Source: Streblospio benedicti
Taxonomy: Eukaryota > Annelida > Polychaeta > Spionida > Spionidae
NCBI GenBank assembly: GCA_019095985.1
Contig: CM032665.1
Location: 33,916,995 to 33,980,994, forward strand
Direction: 5' to 3'
Length of the DNA: 64,000 bases
The notes under the pieces are model-generated. The model saw only the letters and a list, made by a program, of their open reading frames with translations. It ran no database searches and was not told where the DNA came from. The position numbers were made by a program, and so were the translations under genes. This document shows, in pieces, positions 1 to 10,522 of this stretch (positions are counted from its first letter, which is position 1; the number at the start of each line of letters is the position of its first letter).

Positions 1-282
1 CAAACTTTTTTATCCTTTTTTTTGGGGGGGGCGCTGAACTTTTTTTATCACGCTACGGTATATTTTTTCAAACATTTTCTTTTAGCAATTGTTAATAAAT
101 GCAATGACTATGCAGAGGACTTTTGCTTTGTCGGGGGGGTGGGGGTGGGGGTGTCACTCATCTTTTTAAAATGTTGATGGGGGGGTCTATTCACTTTTTT
201 CTTCGAGCCCCACAAAATGGAAGATCCCATACGAATACAATATTCATTTTTAGGCTGCCACCACGGGTACAAATACATCTGT
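1..282. other. Intronic or upstream DNA with poly-G/poly-T tracts
   Basis: Contains T-rich and G-rich runs (including GGGGGGGTGGGGGTGGGGG at about 134-152). Apparent long frames across it are broken-up low-complexity sequence. I see no exon with splice sites here. Confidence 0.5.
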
Positions 283-1018
283 TGCCTTTCATACCCACCA
301 TTCAATTGACCTTATATTGCACTGACCACAAACTCACACATGTGCCTAGCTTATCACTATTTCATAATTTGTCCCGTATCAATAGTGAAATCCTTAAACA
401 TAGGGGAGCCTGTACCCCTAGTCAGTGTGTTATTTTTATTGACATATTTATTTACACTGACTCATCATCAGCAATCACTCACTCGTTGCAGGCCCGGCCG
501 CCATGTGACGACAACACGACCTCTGGTAGTGTAGACGACCTGCTTCTGAGCGGCGAGACTGCGCACTGGGCCATGTGGATGTCCGTGTGCACCGACGTGC
601 CCGCAATGTTCACCGTCTGCGTCTGGGGCGCCGTCAGCGACCTTAAGGTCAGTAGTAATCAAAGTCACCTAGTAAAACCTCCAATTAAGACCATCTTTAT
701 TGAGATCACCTCTATGATAAGACCACTTGCACTGTCCCAAACCTTCATAGCTTCCAGAATGAACCTCTGTATAGAGACCACCTCTGTATTGAGACCACCT
801 AACACTGGTCCCAAAGGTGGTCCTAATAGGGAGGTTCTACTGTATTTTGCATGTATAAAAAACATACTGACTACGGGTATGGGCTCCCGTAACTTTAAGG
901 ATTCCACTAATGATACGATAGTAATGATGTAATACTGATAAGCTAGGCATATGTGTGGGCTCTGTTGGTGGTCAGTGCAATATTAGGTCAGTTGAATGAT
1001 GGGTATGAAAGTCAACAG
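283..1018. repeat. Inverted repeat whose arms bracket the first visible transporter exon
   Basis: The left arm, about 283-425, and the right arm, about 853-1018 in opposite orientation, align over most of their length. Shared landmarks are ccttTCATACCCA, TATTGCACTGACCA, TGCCTAGCTTATCA and GAATCCTTAAA..GGGAGCC..TACCC. Identity is roughly three quarters to four fifths by eye. Exon 492-647 and a MITE (670-843) sit in the loop. A third partial copy of the inner part is at about 1608-1675. It looks like two copies of one dispersed element in opposite orientation. Confidence 0.65.
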
Positions 1019-4000
1019 ACCTATGCGTGCCACTTGCGTGTTGGTTATGGCAGGGAGGGTTTAAAACATTATTACAAATACTGTTATTCACCTCTGTAGG
1101 GTCTGTATTACAAAAATAAATGTCCTACGCAAATGTACATTAGAATGTTATATTCCATTCATTAATGTTTGTATTCTTTTGTGTTGACAAATACTTTAGA
1201 ATTCGTATATGTCATTTGCATTGAAATATTGCAAAGTTTTTCCACAATATTTCATTTAATCAGATATACAGTTCAACTATACCGACTCATTTGATTACCT
1301 ACACATTTGATTGATTGTATCAATCAATTGCAATCAATACATACAATAATTTACATAACAATATTTATATAATCTATTATAATAGTATCTTACACAGCAA
1401 CACTTACTTCAAACATTATTGAAGCATACAGATATTATTTATACTTTCAAATCAATGAATTAAAGAGGGTTATTTTAAAGATTTCATTTATGTTTTCAGA
1501 TCAATCAATCAAAATCAATTGCTTATCAAATCCTATTGTCCTGGCCAACTCTCTGTTTTGTAAGATAACATGCTGCAAGTATACCACAGTTTATGAGCGT
1601 TGGTCAGTATTACATAATTAGTCCTGTATCAATAGTGAAATCCTTAAAGCTACGGGAGCCCGTACCTGTAGTGACGGCCTGAAAAAAATATGAGAAAGGC
1701 ATATAGCATTATTCCTCTTTGTTGCACGTGCCGCACTGCTTGCAGGGCCGGCACGTGCCTGTGCTGGTGTCCGGGGTGAGCACGCTGCTGCGCCTGTCTC
1801 TCTTCCTGCTCACCGTCGTCTTCTCACTGCCGCTCTATGTGCTCCTCGCTGGTGAGCTGCTCAATGGACTCGGTGGCCTCCATTCCAGTGCCGTGCTCAT
1901 GATGGCCGCCGCTCACATCACAGGTAACTGTGTGCTTCTGTAGCCGAGTGGATAGGCAGTTGGACTCGTGACCAGAAGGTCATGGTTTCAATTCCTGATC
2001 GGGTCTGATGGTGGATGTTGAGCAAACCTACCTCTAACAGCTTGCACACAGCTCTCTGGTACCTACACGTTACATAGGTACAAGTCAGGCACGTGACCAC
2101 CAATGTGAGGGATAAGCACATCTGTGGTATGGTAGCAATGTGCTGTATGGCCCCCCCATGGGATCTGAGAAAGATTTGATATGACTAGGATACCAATGAC
2201 CTGGTGCATATGTAAAGTCGCTAAAGCAAGACAAATTGCGACTGTAACTCACGTGTAAGAAAACTCAGCTCATCACAAACCCTTCACCATATTCATCACG
2301 GTGGTTTTTTTTTACATTTGCTTCCATTTGCTCCGTCAACCTTCCATCATTAGATCCGTTTTCAACAGACTCGTGGTCTTCATCAATCCAATACATTACA
2401 GCTCGTATTTAGCGTGTATGTACCACAATGCAACCCGTCCCTAAAAAGGAAGTAAACGAACGAATTTCAGATCTACAGGTACCAGGATATGCACGTCTCC
2501 AAGCACTTATGAATGCTGATGCAAAGCATTTTGTTCCCGCTATATTTACATTGACATAGTTCCACCATTTATAAAGGTGTAATGTCATGTTATCAAGTGT
2601 CATATCATTTACTGATTATGTTTTAGATAAGGCAGTTGGTGAAAGGAAAACCACGGAGATGGTATTTGCAGACATCACCACGTTCCTGGGCAGTCTGGTC
2701 GCGGACCTGGGGACGGGCTATCTCCTAGGATACCTCAGCTACTTCTATGTCATCATCACAATGTGTTCCGTCCAGGTACCACGCCAAAATGCTTGACATA
2801 GCTAATTGGCAGGTAGTCTGCATGCAAATCACGACTGCTCTTTCAATCATGCTTTTCCAGCATATAGCAAGCGTGTTAACAAGTCTGTCTTCGTCGTCGC
2901 TTTAGTAATATGTAATTAGCTGAATAGGTTTATGATCTGATTGCTTTTCAATAAATTGGTATCCTTCGTTTAGAACTATTGTAAGAAAACCCATAGTTCT
3001 GTTAGGGTGTCCAGTGCGCAGTTACGCATGTACTGCAGAGTATAAAGTAGGTCTATATAACAGTAAATTGCAATGGACGAGATATTAAGATCCCACGTTA
3101 CATACACCTCGCAGGTTATGTTCACTATGGCCACTTATAGGATTGGGGACTCAGTACACTACCACCAGTACTGAGAAAGCCATTAGGGCTTTAGACTTAG
3201 AGCCTGCTGTTTCGGACAGCAATAGCAGGGCCGGTAACTGGAGAATAGGCCCCCGTTCATCCATCTTTGAGGCTTAGCCGGTGGCTACCTCATCACTCTC
3301 TCTCTCTCTACGTGGACCTTGTGACCCGCGTAGCGTGCTCAAGGAGGACCCCTCACGAGTGTCCGCACTGGTGCGAAGTCCTCCTGCGTGAGGCCTTCCG
3401 TGAGACCAGGGTCTGCACTCTGCACACCACACACACAGCACGTGGTAGGAACCCGGGTGTGAGGTGTGCGTGTCCGTCATAACATACACAACGAAGAGTA
3501 GGTCGACCCCGTGGAGTTGGAGCCATTAGTCTGCGCCCACGTAGCGCGCGCAACGGAACCCGGCCATGTGAACACGGCCGGTCGCGTAGTTTCACGTGGG
3601 TAGTGAAACCCGCTTTGTTCACACTATTTTAAAAGAGGTCTGTATAGAGAGGTGTTGGTAATATTGAATTGGACAGATAACAAATTTGTTTTGCCAATAG
3701 GTGGTACTTCATGAGACCGTTGTGATGAAGCCATGATAAAAATGGTGAAAATAATTGAATAAAAATCAAACTTTAAATTCTGATTAAATTCTAAACTCTG
3801 ATTAAATAAACACCGGTTAGAAAACAATCTGAAAGAGTGAAATATGACAAAACCAAGTAATATTGGACAGGTTGTGATCCTGATATACACGGTTGCGTTC
3901 ATCCCCACGAGCGCCGATGCCGATAATCCCGCCGCGTCCAAGGAGCCCCTCACGGCCCGCGTGCGCACCATCGTGACCAGCACTGTAAACGTCTACTTTG

Positions 4001-7000
4001 GCCCCAAGGACAACAAGGTCGTTCGCTGGCAGCTTCTAGCACTGCTAGCAGTCATCACACTACAGCAGGTAAGCTTCTAGCACTGCTTGCAGTTGTCACA
4101 GTGCAGCAGGTAAGCTTCTAGCGCTGCTAACCGTTATCACAGTGCAGCAGGTAAGTTTCTAGCACTGCTAGCAGTAATCACTGCATAAGGTAAGGTATAG
4201 GATGTAGCTATTGTACAACATCAAAATATTTGAGATTCGCACGTACACAGGGTTGCAGGTTATATGTGTTTTAACTGGCTATAAACGTGTTGCAATATGT
4301 ATGCCAAGTCAATAATTTTATTTCATTTATTATACTGACATACCACTACCTCGTGTAAAAATTAAAGTCATGAGAACAAGACTTTAAGCATGGCTATAAA
4401 TCCTCTGCTGCAGCTACCTCTGTTTTCAGGTGGTGTATACGGGCTGCTATAACGTGTTTGTGGTGTTCTTGCTAAGTGCGCCACTGTGCTGGACACCGGT
4501 CATTCTGGGCATCTACAATGCGTGCCACGACGTGGGCTTTGCGGTGGCAGGCTTTGCAACATCCGCTCTGTGTGGCAGCAACACCTCCCAGGCACAGGTA
4601 GGGTTCCTGCACAGAAAAAGGGCTTCTGGTCTTTGTACTGCCAGTCTACTGTCAAAACCCTATACACGCGGTAACAATCAGTGAGTTGTCCATGCAAAAC
4701 GTAGCTTTTTTTACGGCAGTACGGTAGACGCAGAAGATGTTTGGCACACTATGGCTAATGTCAGCAGTGGTTTGACCGTAAGTAGGCAGTACGGTGACCT
4801 TACGCCAAGTGTACTACATATACAAACGATTTACTGCCACCTTGTGGGTACCTTGAAAAACTTTTTTCGTTTTTCAATTTTTGGACATTCAACGGCAAAC
4901 TAATAAAATGCGACAAAATTATATATCCTTTTGCCATTTACCTAGTAGAAAGAACTATTGAATGTATTTCCAAAATTATTATGTTAGTTATAAAAAGTAT
5001 TAGTACTAATTTTGATATAATAAAAGGAAAATTGTTATACACGATAAAATAATTGCAACTAAATGTGCAATAATGGCGCAGTGCATTCCCCAGTCTCGTT
5101 CAACCAGACTGTTGTTGCTGCTTCTGCTGCTACTGCGGCTACTGCTGCAGATGCCACTGCTGCTGATGATGATGCTGATGTTGCTGATGTTGACGCCGCC
5201 GCCGCCACTGCTGCTGCTATTACTCAGCTGTATCCTCGGACTCCCGATAGTGAACCTGCTGAGCGCCCCCAAAGTCTACTTCTCTCTCGCATTCATCTTC
5301 ACTGTCTTTGTTTTAACCATTTTTCATTGTTGTATTTGTTGCAGCTGCAGCTGCTGCTGGGGCTGCTGTCGGGACTGCTATTCTGCGTGGCAGTCGGGCT
5401 GTCCACCTTCACGTGGACGGTGTTCCTGGCCATGGGGCTGGGCTCGTTCCGGGTGCTGGTGGCACCGTCCGTCCGGTCCATGGTGGGGGACCTCGTGCCG
5501 CACAGCCAGCTAGGTACCATGGCCATGGCACTAACACAGCCAATATCGATCAGCGCTAATGTCGATACAGTGAACCTCTGATTTAGACCACCTCTATAAT
5601 GAGACCACCTGGATAAAACAAGACCACATTTCCCGATCCCAATCCTTCAAAATGAGTTCAGTTGTAATCTCCATATAGAGAACACCTCTCCATTGAGACC
5701 ACTTTAAGTTGGTCCCATGAGTGGTCTCAATAGAGAGGTTATACTTTTGGAGATTGAACAAGGACTTTGTGAGCTGACAATAAGCAAGATTCTATGTTAT
5801 CTAATCAAATGATTGAGGCTTCTGGTCGTATAACATGAATCGCAGTTTTAATATTAGCATACATTATACATATGTGTCCATGAACCAGAGTTTAACACCG
5901 ACGGCCTGACATACAAATGGAAGTAGAGTCGTACAAACGTATAATTCTAACGGGGATACATGAACCAATACAAGAAAACATTTCCTTCACTGATTTAGGT
6001 CAGTTGCTGTCCCAACTATGCAAATTGCTTTTATATTTCAGTTTAGCTTTACCTCATCAAAATGAGTATATTTGAACTTGGAAGTTTGAAAATGCTGAAA
6101 TTCCTGTGGGTGTGCACATCGTTCTAATTTTCTTCGACACACAAAACGTTTTGTATACATGTAGGTGCGGCATTTTATTTTAAATCGGTTTCAATAATTT
6201 TTAGAATAAGTGTGTAATGGGGAAACCATTGTTACAAGCCAAAAAGTAGTCGATTATAATTGGTGTCAGTACAGTAATGTGTGATTGTCAGTCTATCCGT
6301 TATCACCTTGCACCAGGTCAAGAAATACTCTGTACTTTGCACGAGCAGGTGCGGCCATGGCAGGACTCATGTCCTCGTGGTTCCTCTGTGACGTGGTGGG
6401 GAACGTTCTTTTCACGTCCGTGTATGCTGCCCTCGTCAGGGGCCACGCCCACCCAGGGGCAGTGTTCTTCCTAGCAGCAGGATTCTATCTCATGGCAATC
6501 CCGGTCAGCGGGTAAGTGCTAATATAATGGATGACAATGTCATAAGTGTGGGCCGAAGGATGTTGAGCATGTTAGCGGGTAAGTATTACCAGTAGACGTT
6601 CGTGAGACCTTGTTACATGTACCTTGATTGATCCCTGTAAAAAAGTTTGAAATTAACTTTAACAGCAGTTTTATATATCAACTTAATGACATAGGTGGTG
6701 CGAAGTAATATCAGTACAGTTTAGTAGTTTTGTGTCCTTAGTGTTGTGGTATTACTGTAGTGTTGGTCTTGTTTGGTTTAATTTGGTTTGTTTGTTGCTT
6801 TGTGTGGATTTGTTTTGTTTTTATTTATGGGGTGGGTCTGGGGGAGTAAAAGCATGAAGTTAGTAAAGTGTTATTAGATGTGATGCTTAATGTTTCTGGT
6901 GATGATCACTAGCTGACCCAAATGTAAACGATTACACTGGTCTCTGTGTTTTAAATGCATTTAATTATTTTCGTAGATGGCTGATTTGGCTGCAAAGAAA

Positions 7001-7073
7001 ATACCCACGAGCAAGCAAGGAAGTTATCGTGGAATCTCTAGTGATTAATGACGAAGACAGTCGCGTCACGTGA
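492..7073 (+). CDS. SLC46-like MFS transporter, 3' eight exons (5' end outside window)
   Basis: Exons 492-647, 1746-1923, 2627-2775, 3871-4068, 4430-4597, 5345-5513, 6349-6511 and 6977-7073 (stop TGA) join with matching phases and GT-AG borders into 425 residues. The product is a polytopic plasma or organelle membrane protein with about ten visible hydrophobic segments. The loop GAVSDLKGRHVP fits MFS motif A (GxxSDxxGR), and the order of segments resembles the SLC46 / proton-coupled folate transporter family. Substrate cannot be read from sequence. SLC46 proteins are about 450-480 residues, so probably one or two 5' exons (first membrane segment and N terminus) lie left of the window. The C-terminal tail is short and acidic (ESLVINDEDSRVT). 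The donor of the 3871-4068 exon is followed by tandem copies of itself. The family is supported by topology and motif only, so a neighbouring MFS family is possible. Confidence 0.8.
670..843 (-). mobile_element. Short MITE of the GACCACC family, copy 1
   Basis: Ends approximate AGTAAAACCTCC...GGAGGTTCTACTGT; the interior repeats GAGACCACCTCT-type decamers. It is in the opposite orientation to the copies at 52243 and 63363. It carries no coding capacity and lies in the intron after exon 492-647. Confidence 0.65.
1936..2230 (+). mobile_element. tRNA-derived SINE, copy A
   Basis: The head resembles a tRNA: TAGCCGAGTGGATAGGCAG (A box) and GGTTTCAATTCC (B box). The tRNA-unrelated body ends near CCAATGACCTGGTGCATATG. 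It starts within about 12 bp of the donor of transporter exon 1746-1923. Copies are at 13985-14175 (reverse) and 55125-55300. Confidence 0.7.
3262..3625. other. GC-rich, CpG-containing stretch of unknown nature
   Basis: Clearly richer in GC than the rest of this intron, with a (CT)n tract at about 3297-3311 and several CG dinucleotides (GCGCGCGCAACGG). Short open frames exist on both strands, but I recognise no protein and see no convincing splice sites. It may be an inserted repeat of recent origin, since CpGs persist. Confidence 0.4.
4033..4194 (+). repeat. 41-bp tandem repeat duplicating an exon end and its donor site
   Basis: Four units, 4033-4073, 4074-4114, 4115-4155 and 4156-4194. Each has CTTCTAGC.CTGCTAGCAG near its start and the first three end in GCAGCAG|GTAAG; the fourth keeps AAG|GTAAG. 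The first unit spans the last 36 nt of transporter exon 3871-4068. Reading past the first donor meets TAG within four codons, so only that donor keeps the frame. Confidence 0.85.
4866..5075 (+). repeat. 210-bp dispersed repeat, copy 1 (one-armed)
   Basis: More than 90% identical by eye to 11017-11231, from TTTTTCAATTTTTGGACATT to ATGTGCAATAATGG. Unlike the other copy it lacks the upstream inverted arm. It lies in the transporter intron 4598-5344. The rest of that intron (5100-5230) is a degenerate GCT/GCN triplet-rich run. Confidence 0.8.
5567..5745 (-). mobile_element. GACCACC-family MITE, copy 2
   Basis: Runs of GAGACCACCTCT-like decamers in the left half and GTGGTCTCAATAGAGAGGTT at the right end. 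It begins about 54 bp after transporter exon 5345-5513, in the intron. Confidence 0.6.
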
Positions 7074-7366
7074 CCTTTAGGATTAACCCTCACCAAGCAC
7101 TAGTAGTACAATGCTCAGTGTTAACTGCCAAAATGAGCATTCACTTTTGAGAATATGAAGGGCCATGTCTATATTTTGAATACGGTTGAAGCTTAACCAG
7201 TGGTGATGATGCATATCTTCATCAGAAATTATCAAGCTCTTAATTTACGGTAAAAGATATCATTTGGGAAAAACATCAAAATGTATGCACATAATCATTC
7301 CATAAACTCTGTTTACAAATGGACTAAAAGAAATCAATTACTTTAAAGTATGTTCTTGTTGAAATT

Positions 7367-7735
7367 ATTTTTATCTGAATTTTTGTGTACACATTTTTTA
7401 CCGTTGTTGAGATACTCCGTAGCACATTTACTTATATGTATATATTTGAGAAAAAACGCATGCAATAAGATGGATCTAATAATATATGTGTGCAATATTG
7501 AATAAGTCATTTCTCATGTATTAGACACTTGTTGAAGTACATTGATGTATATCATTTTAGTACATTTTTTTTCTATTTGTGTGTACAAATTTTGTCTTGT
7601 TTTTGAGACTGTGCATTTACATACATGTATGTAGATATTTGAAGGGAAATGTGTGCAATGAGATGGATCTAATAATCTATGTGTGCAATATTGAATAAGT
7701 AATTTCTCGTGTGTTAGACACGTGTTTATGTATAC
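7367..7735 (+). repeat. Two-copy tandem duplication, unit about 185 bp
   Basis: The two halves share AGATGGATCTAATAAT, TGTGTGCAATATTGAATAAG and TTTGTGTGTACA-like blocks in the same order. The copies have diverged noticeably by substitution. They lie just past the transporter stop, possibly in its 3' UTR. Confidence 0.75.
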
Positions 7736-8051
7736 ATCGGTATGTATTATTTCATTAGATTTTGCTCCTGATATCACAATGAAGTTGTGTTCAGACCGTA
7801 CTGTAGCCACAATGTGCTCTCAATTGATCCGTGTGCCTGCAGTTTGAGGGTTCAGGTGCCGTTTGTGTGGTGAATAGTTGGAAATTGGAAAAACACAACA
7901 CCATATATTAAGTAAATGAGAGCTACATGCTGTACATGTAGCTCTTTGAATAGATATACAGTACGTTCTGTTTGAAATCTGGACAGTGCATTTTCATAAT
8001 AAATGTCATCCATGAAAATCCACTACACATTATCCTGTGTCGGTAAAGGTA

Positions 8052-8476
8052 TGATGTACATATTGTCAGGCTCCACAAAAGTGGAACAGTTTTTTATTTT
8101 TTTTATTTAACCCCCCCTAACCCCCCCTCCCCCCTACAAAAAAAGTGGATGCATCACATGTGTGACAGAAGCATAGAATATCTACACAGTGTTTCGTAAT
8201 ATATATTCAAATATTACTTATATATACAATAAAATAATATTTGTTATATATGAGGGTTGCAAATCATAATATTACAGTGTTAATGCAACTGTGTATCTTT
8301 TAATCCCACGTTTAAATAGGAAATCGTGAAATTCTGATATGAAAAGTTTTAGCACTCTGGACAAATTCTAAGACACACAATAAAAAAGTGGAATATCCAA
8401 ATCTTGACCGAACACCCCTAAGTGGAACGAACATTGTTCCACCACTTTTGCGGAGCGTGACAACATGTACGTCATC
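8052..8476. mobile_element. Non-autonomous element with long imperfect terminal inverted repeats
   Basis: Left end GATGTACATATTGTCAGGCT, continuing CCACAAAAGTGGAAC. The right end reads, reversed, GATGACGTACATGTTGTCAC, then GCTCCGCAAAAGTGG. The ends are about 35-40 nt, the total about 425 bp, with an AT-rich interior and no coding capacity. Superfamily not assigned because no target duplication is clear. Confidence 0.55.
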
Positions 8477-8594
8477 CCTAAGATACCAATGGAAGCATGT
8501 GCAATCATAGCCAAAGCAATGTGATTGTGTAGCAATGGCGGTAACGGAGGAGAAATCAGAGATTCGAAAGCATACTTAAAATCATTAGTGGTAC

Positions 8595-8735
8595 AATATT
8601 TTATTTCTATGCTATGGTTTTTAAACTGTATAAAAAATCAAAATGTTTGCAGTTTTATGTTTCATAAAATAAAACTCAAAACATTTTTAAAATTTTATTA
8701 CAGTTTTTAAAACTTTAGCATAGAAATAAAACATA
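8595..8735. repeat. Hairpin-forming AT-rich palindrome
   Basis: TATTTCTATGCTATGGTTTT near 8600 pairs with the reverse complement of the segment ending TTTAGCATAGAAATA near 8729. The inner part is also self-complementary (AAATGTTT...AAACATTT). A MITE-like foldback without coding capacity. Confidence 0.55.
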
Positions 8736-9147
8736 GTACCAACATGAGACCATATGCTATGTATTAAATTCATGGAATTGTTAGACTAATATGCTCAAAA
8801 ATCATTTGCCCCCTCTGTATTTAGAAGCTTCGTGCAAGTCCTATGCATACAAGTACAGCATAAGGTTGCGCAGATATCATTGATATGTAATATATAGTTA
8901 TAAGAAACCAACTTGAATATTTTCTGCATAGGCACGAATACCAATAGACGTGTAATTGGGCTTGCAACTCCAGGAATTGCTCGACGGAGTCATGTTCCAA
9001 GGACTGATTATGACCTTCCAAGTGCAGTAAACCATCGCTATTGGGGACATTGGTGACAGCATGTGGAGAAAAAGACCCCACTGCTGAGGTTTCCATTGTT
9101 GTGAACGCTGTAGTAACTTCATGTAGCAAGCGAGTGAATAAACAAGT

Positions 9148-9286
9148 AAATATAACCTCCTATTAAGACCACCTCTGATTAAGGAACATTTCTCGCGGTG
9201 CCAGCTCTCTTAAGAGACCAACAAAAACCTTCAGAGAACATTCGGGGCCAGCCCATTGGTATTTTTACTATAGAGGTTCTATTGTG
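9148..9286 (-). mobile_element. GACCACC-family MITE, copy 3 (short)
   Basis: Starts TATAACCTCCTATTAAGACC and ends CTATAGAGGTTCTATTGTG. The interior is shorter than in the other copies and more diverged. Confidence 0.55.
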
Positions 9287-10522
9287 TCTCTAATTGCAAG
9301 GTGTTCGTTTTAGTGAGGTTGTATTTTATTATGCAACAAAATTGACGATCAACAAACCGATTTATTTGATTCCTTACATTCAAATAAGTATAGAATCAAT
9401 ACATGAAATATTTGATAATGGATTTTTACATAGCCATAAAGTTCACTTTCCATACGTTCTCAGGCACCCGAGACCACATATGAAATGTCGATAGCTGCTA
9501 TTAAATATCATTAGCTAGGTGCAAACGAAAGGTGAAAGAGCAAGTACCGAAACTACATGGAAAGTTTGCTCAATAAACTATACGAATGACATAAACAACA
9601 AATTAGCAATATTACATGAAATTTGATCGCCTTGTTGACATTATCTAATAACCGGGAAAGAGCATGTACATCATAAAAGTGATAACTTGACATTATAAGT
9701 ACAAAGACTAATAAAACCGGGGAGTCCATTGTATAGGACAACGTTGTTATCTTAATATTGGTGTAATTTAGAGCCCGTTTTCATGGGAAACGTAGTCTTC
9801 GTTCTGTAAAGGTGAGAAATTTCCAAATGATCATAGGAAAGTAAATTAGCGTCTAGCTGATCCTGTGTAAATATGTTTATGAAGTCCATATTTAACTCCA
9901 AGCAACTTGAAGTAATAATTTTGTGGACATGCACTTGAAGATATGCATGGGAACCCATAGGCTGTATTACGTAAACAATTTGTGAATCCTCTTATCATGT
10001 CTGTACCATATAAAAAATTCCTATTAAGTAATCTAGTTCACCATTAATGTCGAATTAACAGTCATGGTAGTTCATATTGTACTTGCAAATTACACATATT
10101 AAAGATAGCTATATTCTCAGACTTGGTTTCTCAAAATCTTGCTTTGCAATAGATGCATGTCTCTCCCATATCAAACCCAAACTATATAACTTGTTGAGTT
10201 GCTTTACATGTAAAAACACACTGTAATGCAATCTAAAGGAAAGTTACAAAGAGTTTAAAAGTTCTATGAAAGCCAATATAAATCGTTTCGCATTATGCAG
10301 TGTATCTTAAATATTACATCAACAAACAAAAACCTATTTTCAAGTTAAAAGATTTGGTAAGCACATCTGTTTTGTTGTCTGAACGCAAGGTTCGCCGATG
10401 AAAGCAGATGGGATCTCCAGGTTACGCCCTGCATGGCATTAACAAAACATAGGAGTCTCTCAGAAACGTCATGTTGTCATAATGATGTTCGATTAGTTTA
10501 TAAATGCATATATACACAAACA

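Larger units (their letters stand above)
7074..10522. other. Intergenic: transporter 3' flank to unrecognised gene 3' flank (tail-to-tail)
   Basis: No coding region supported. Contains the duplication at 7367-7735, a candidate AATAAA at 7998-8003, the inverted-repeat element 8052-8476, a hairpin element 8595-8735 and a MITE copy 9148-9286. The rest is AT-rich DNA in which I see nothing. Confidence 0.6.

Noticed and set aside
123-932. 269-codon open frame at the left edge
   Set aside because: Only 492-647 has splice borders, coding composition and MFS-like sequence; the flanks of the frame are G/T tracts, inverted-repeat arm and MITE sequence.
1936-2010. Possible tRNA gene (A box and B box)
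   Set aside because: The same head with the same non-tRNA body recurs at 13985-14175 and 55125-55300, so it is a SINE.
5063-5513. Long leucine- or alanine-rich frames before transporter exon 5345-5513
   Set aside because: The 5100-5230 part is a degenerate GCT triplet repeat preceded by a dispersed repeat; the preceding and following exons already join in phase 0 at a good acceptor.
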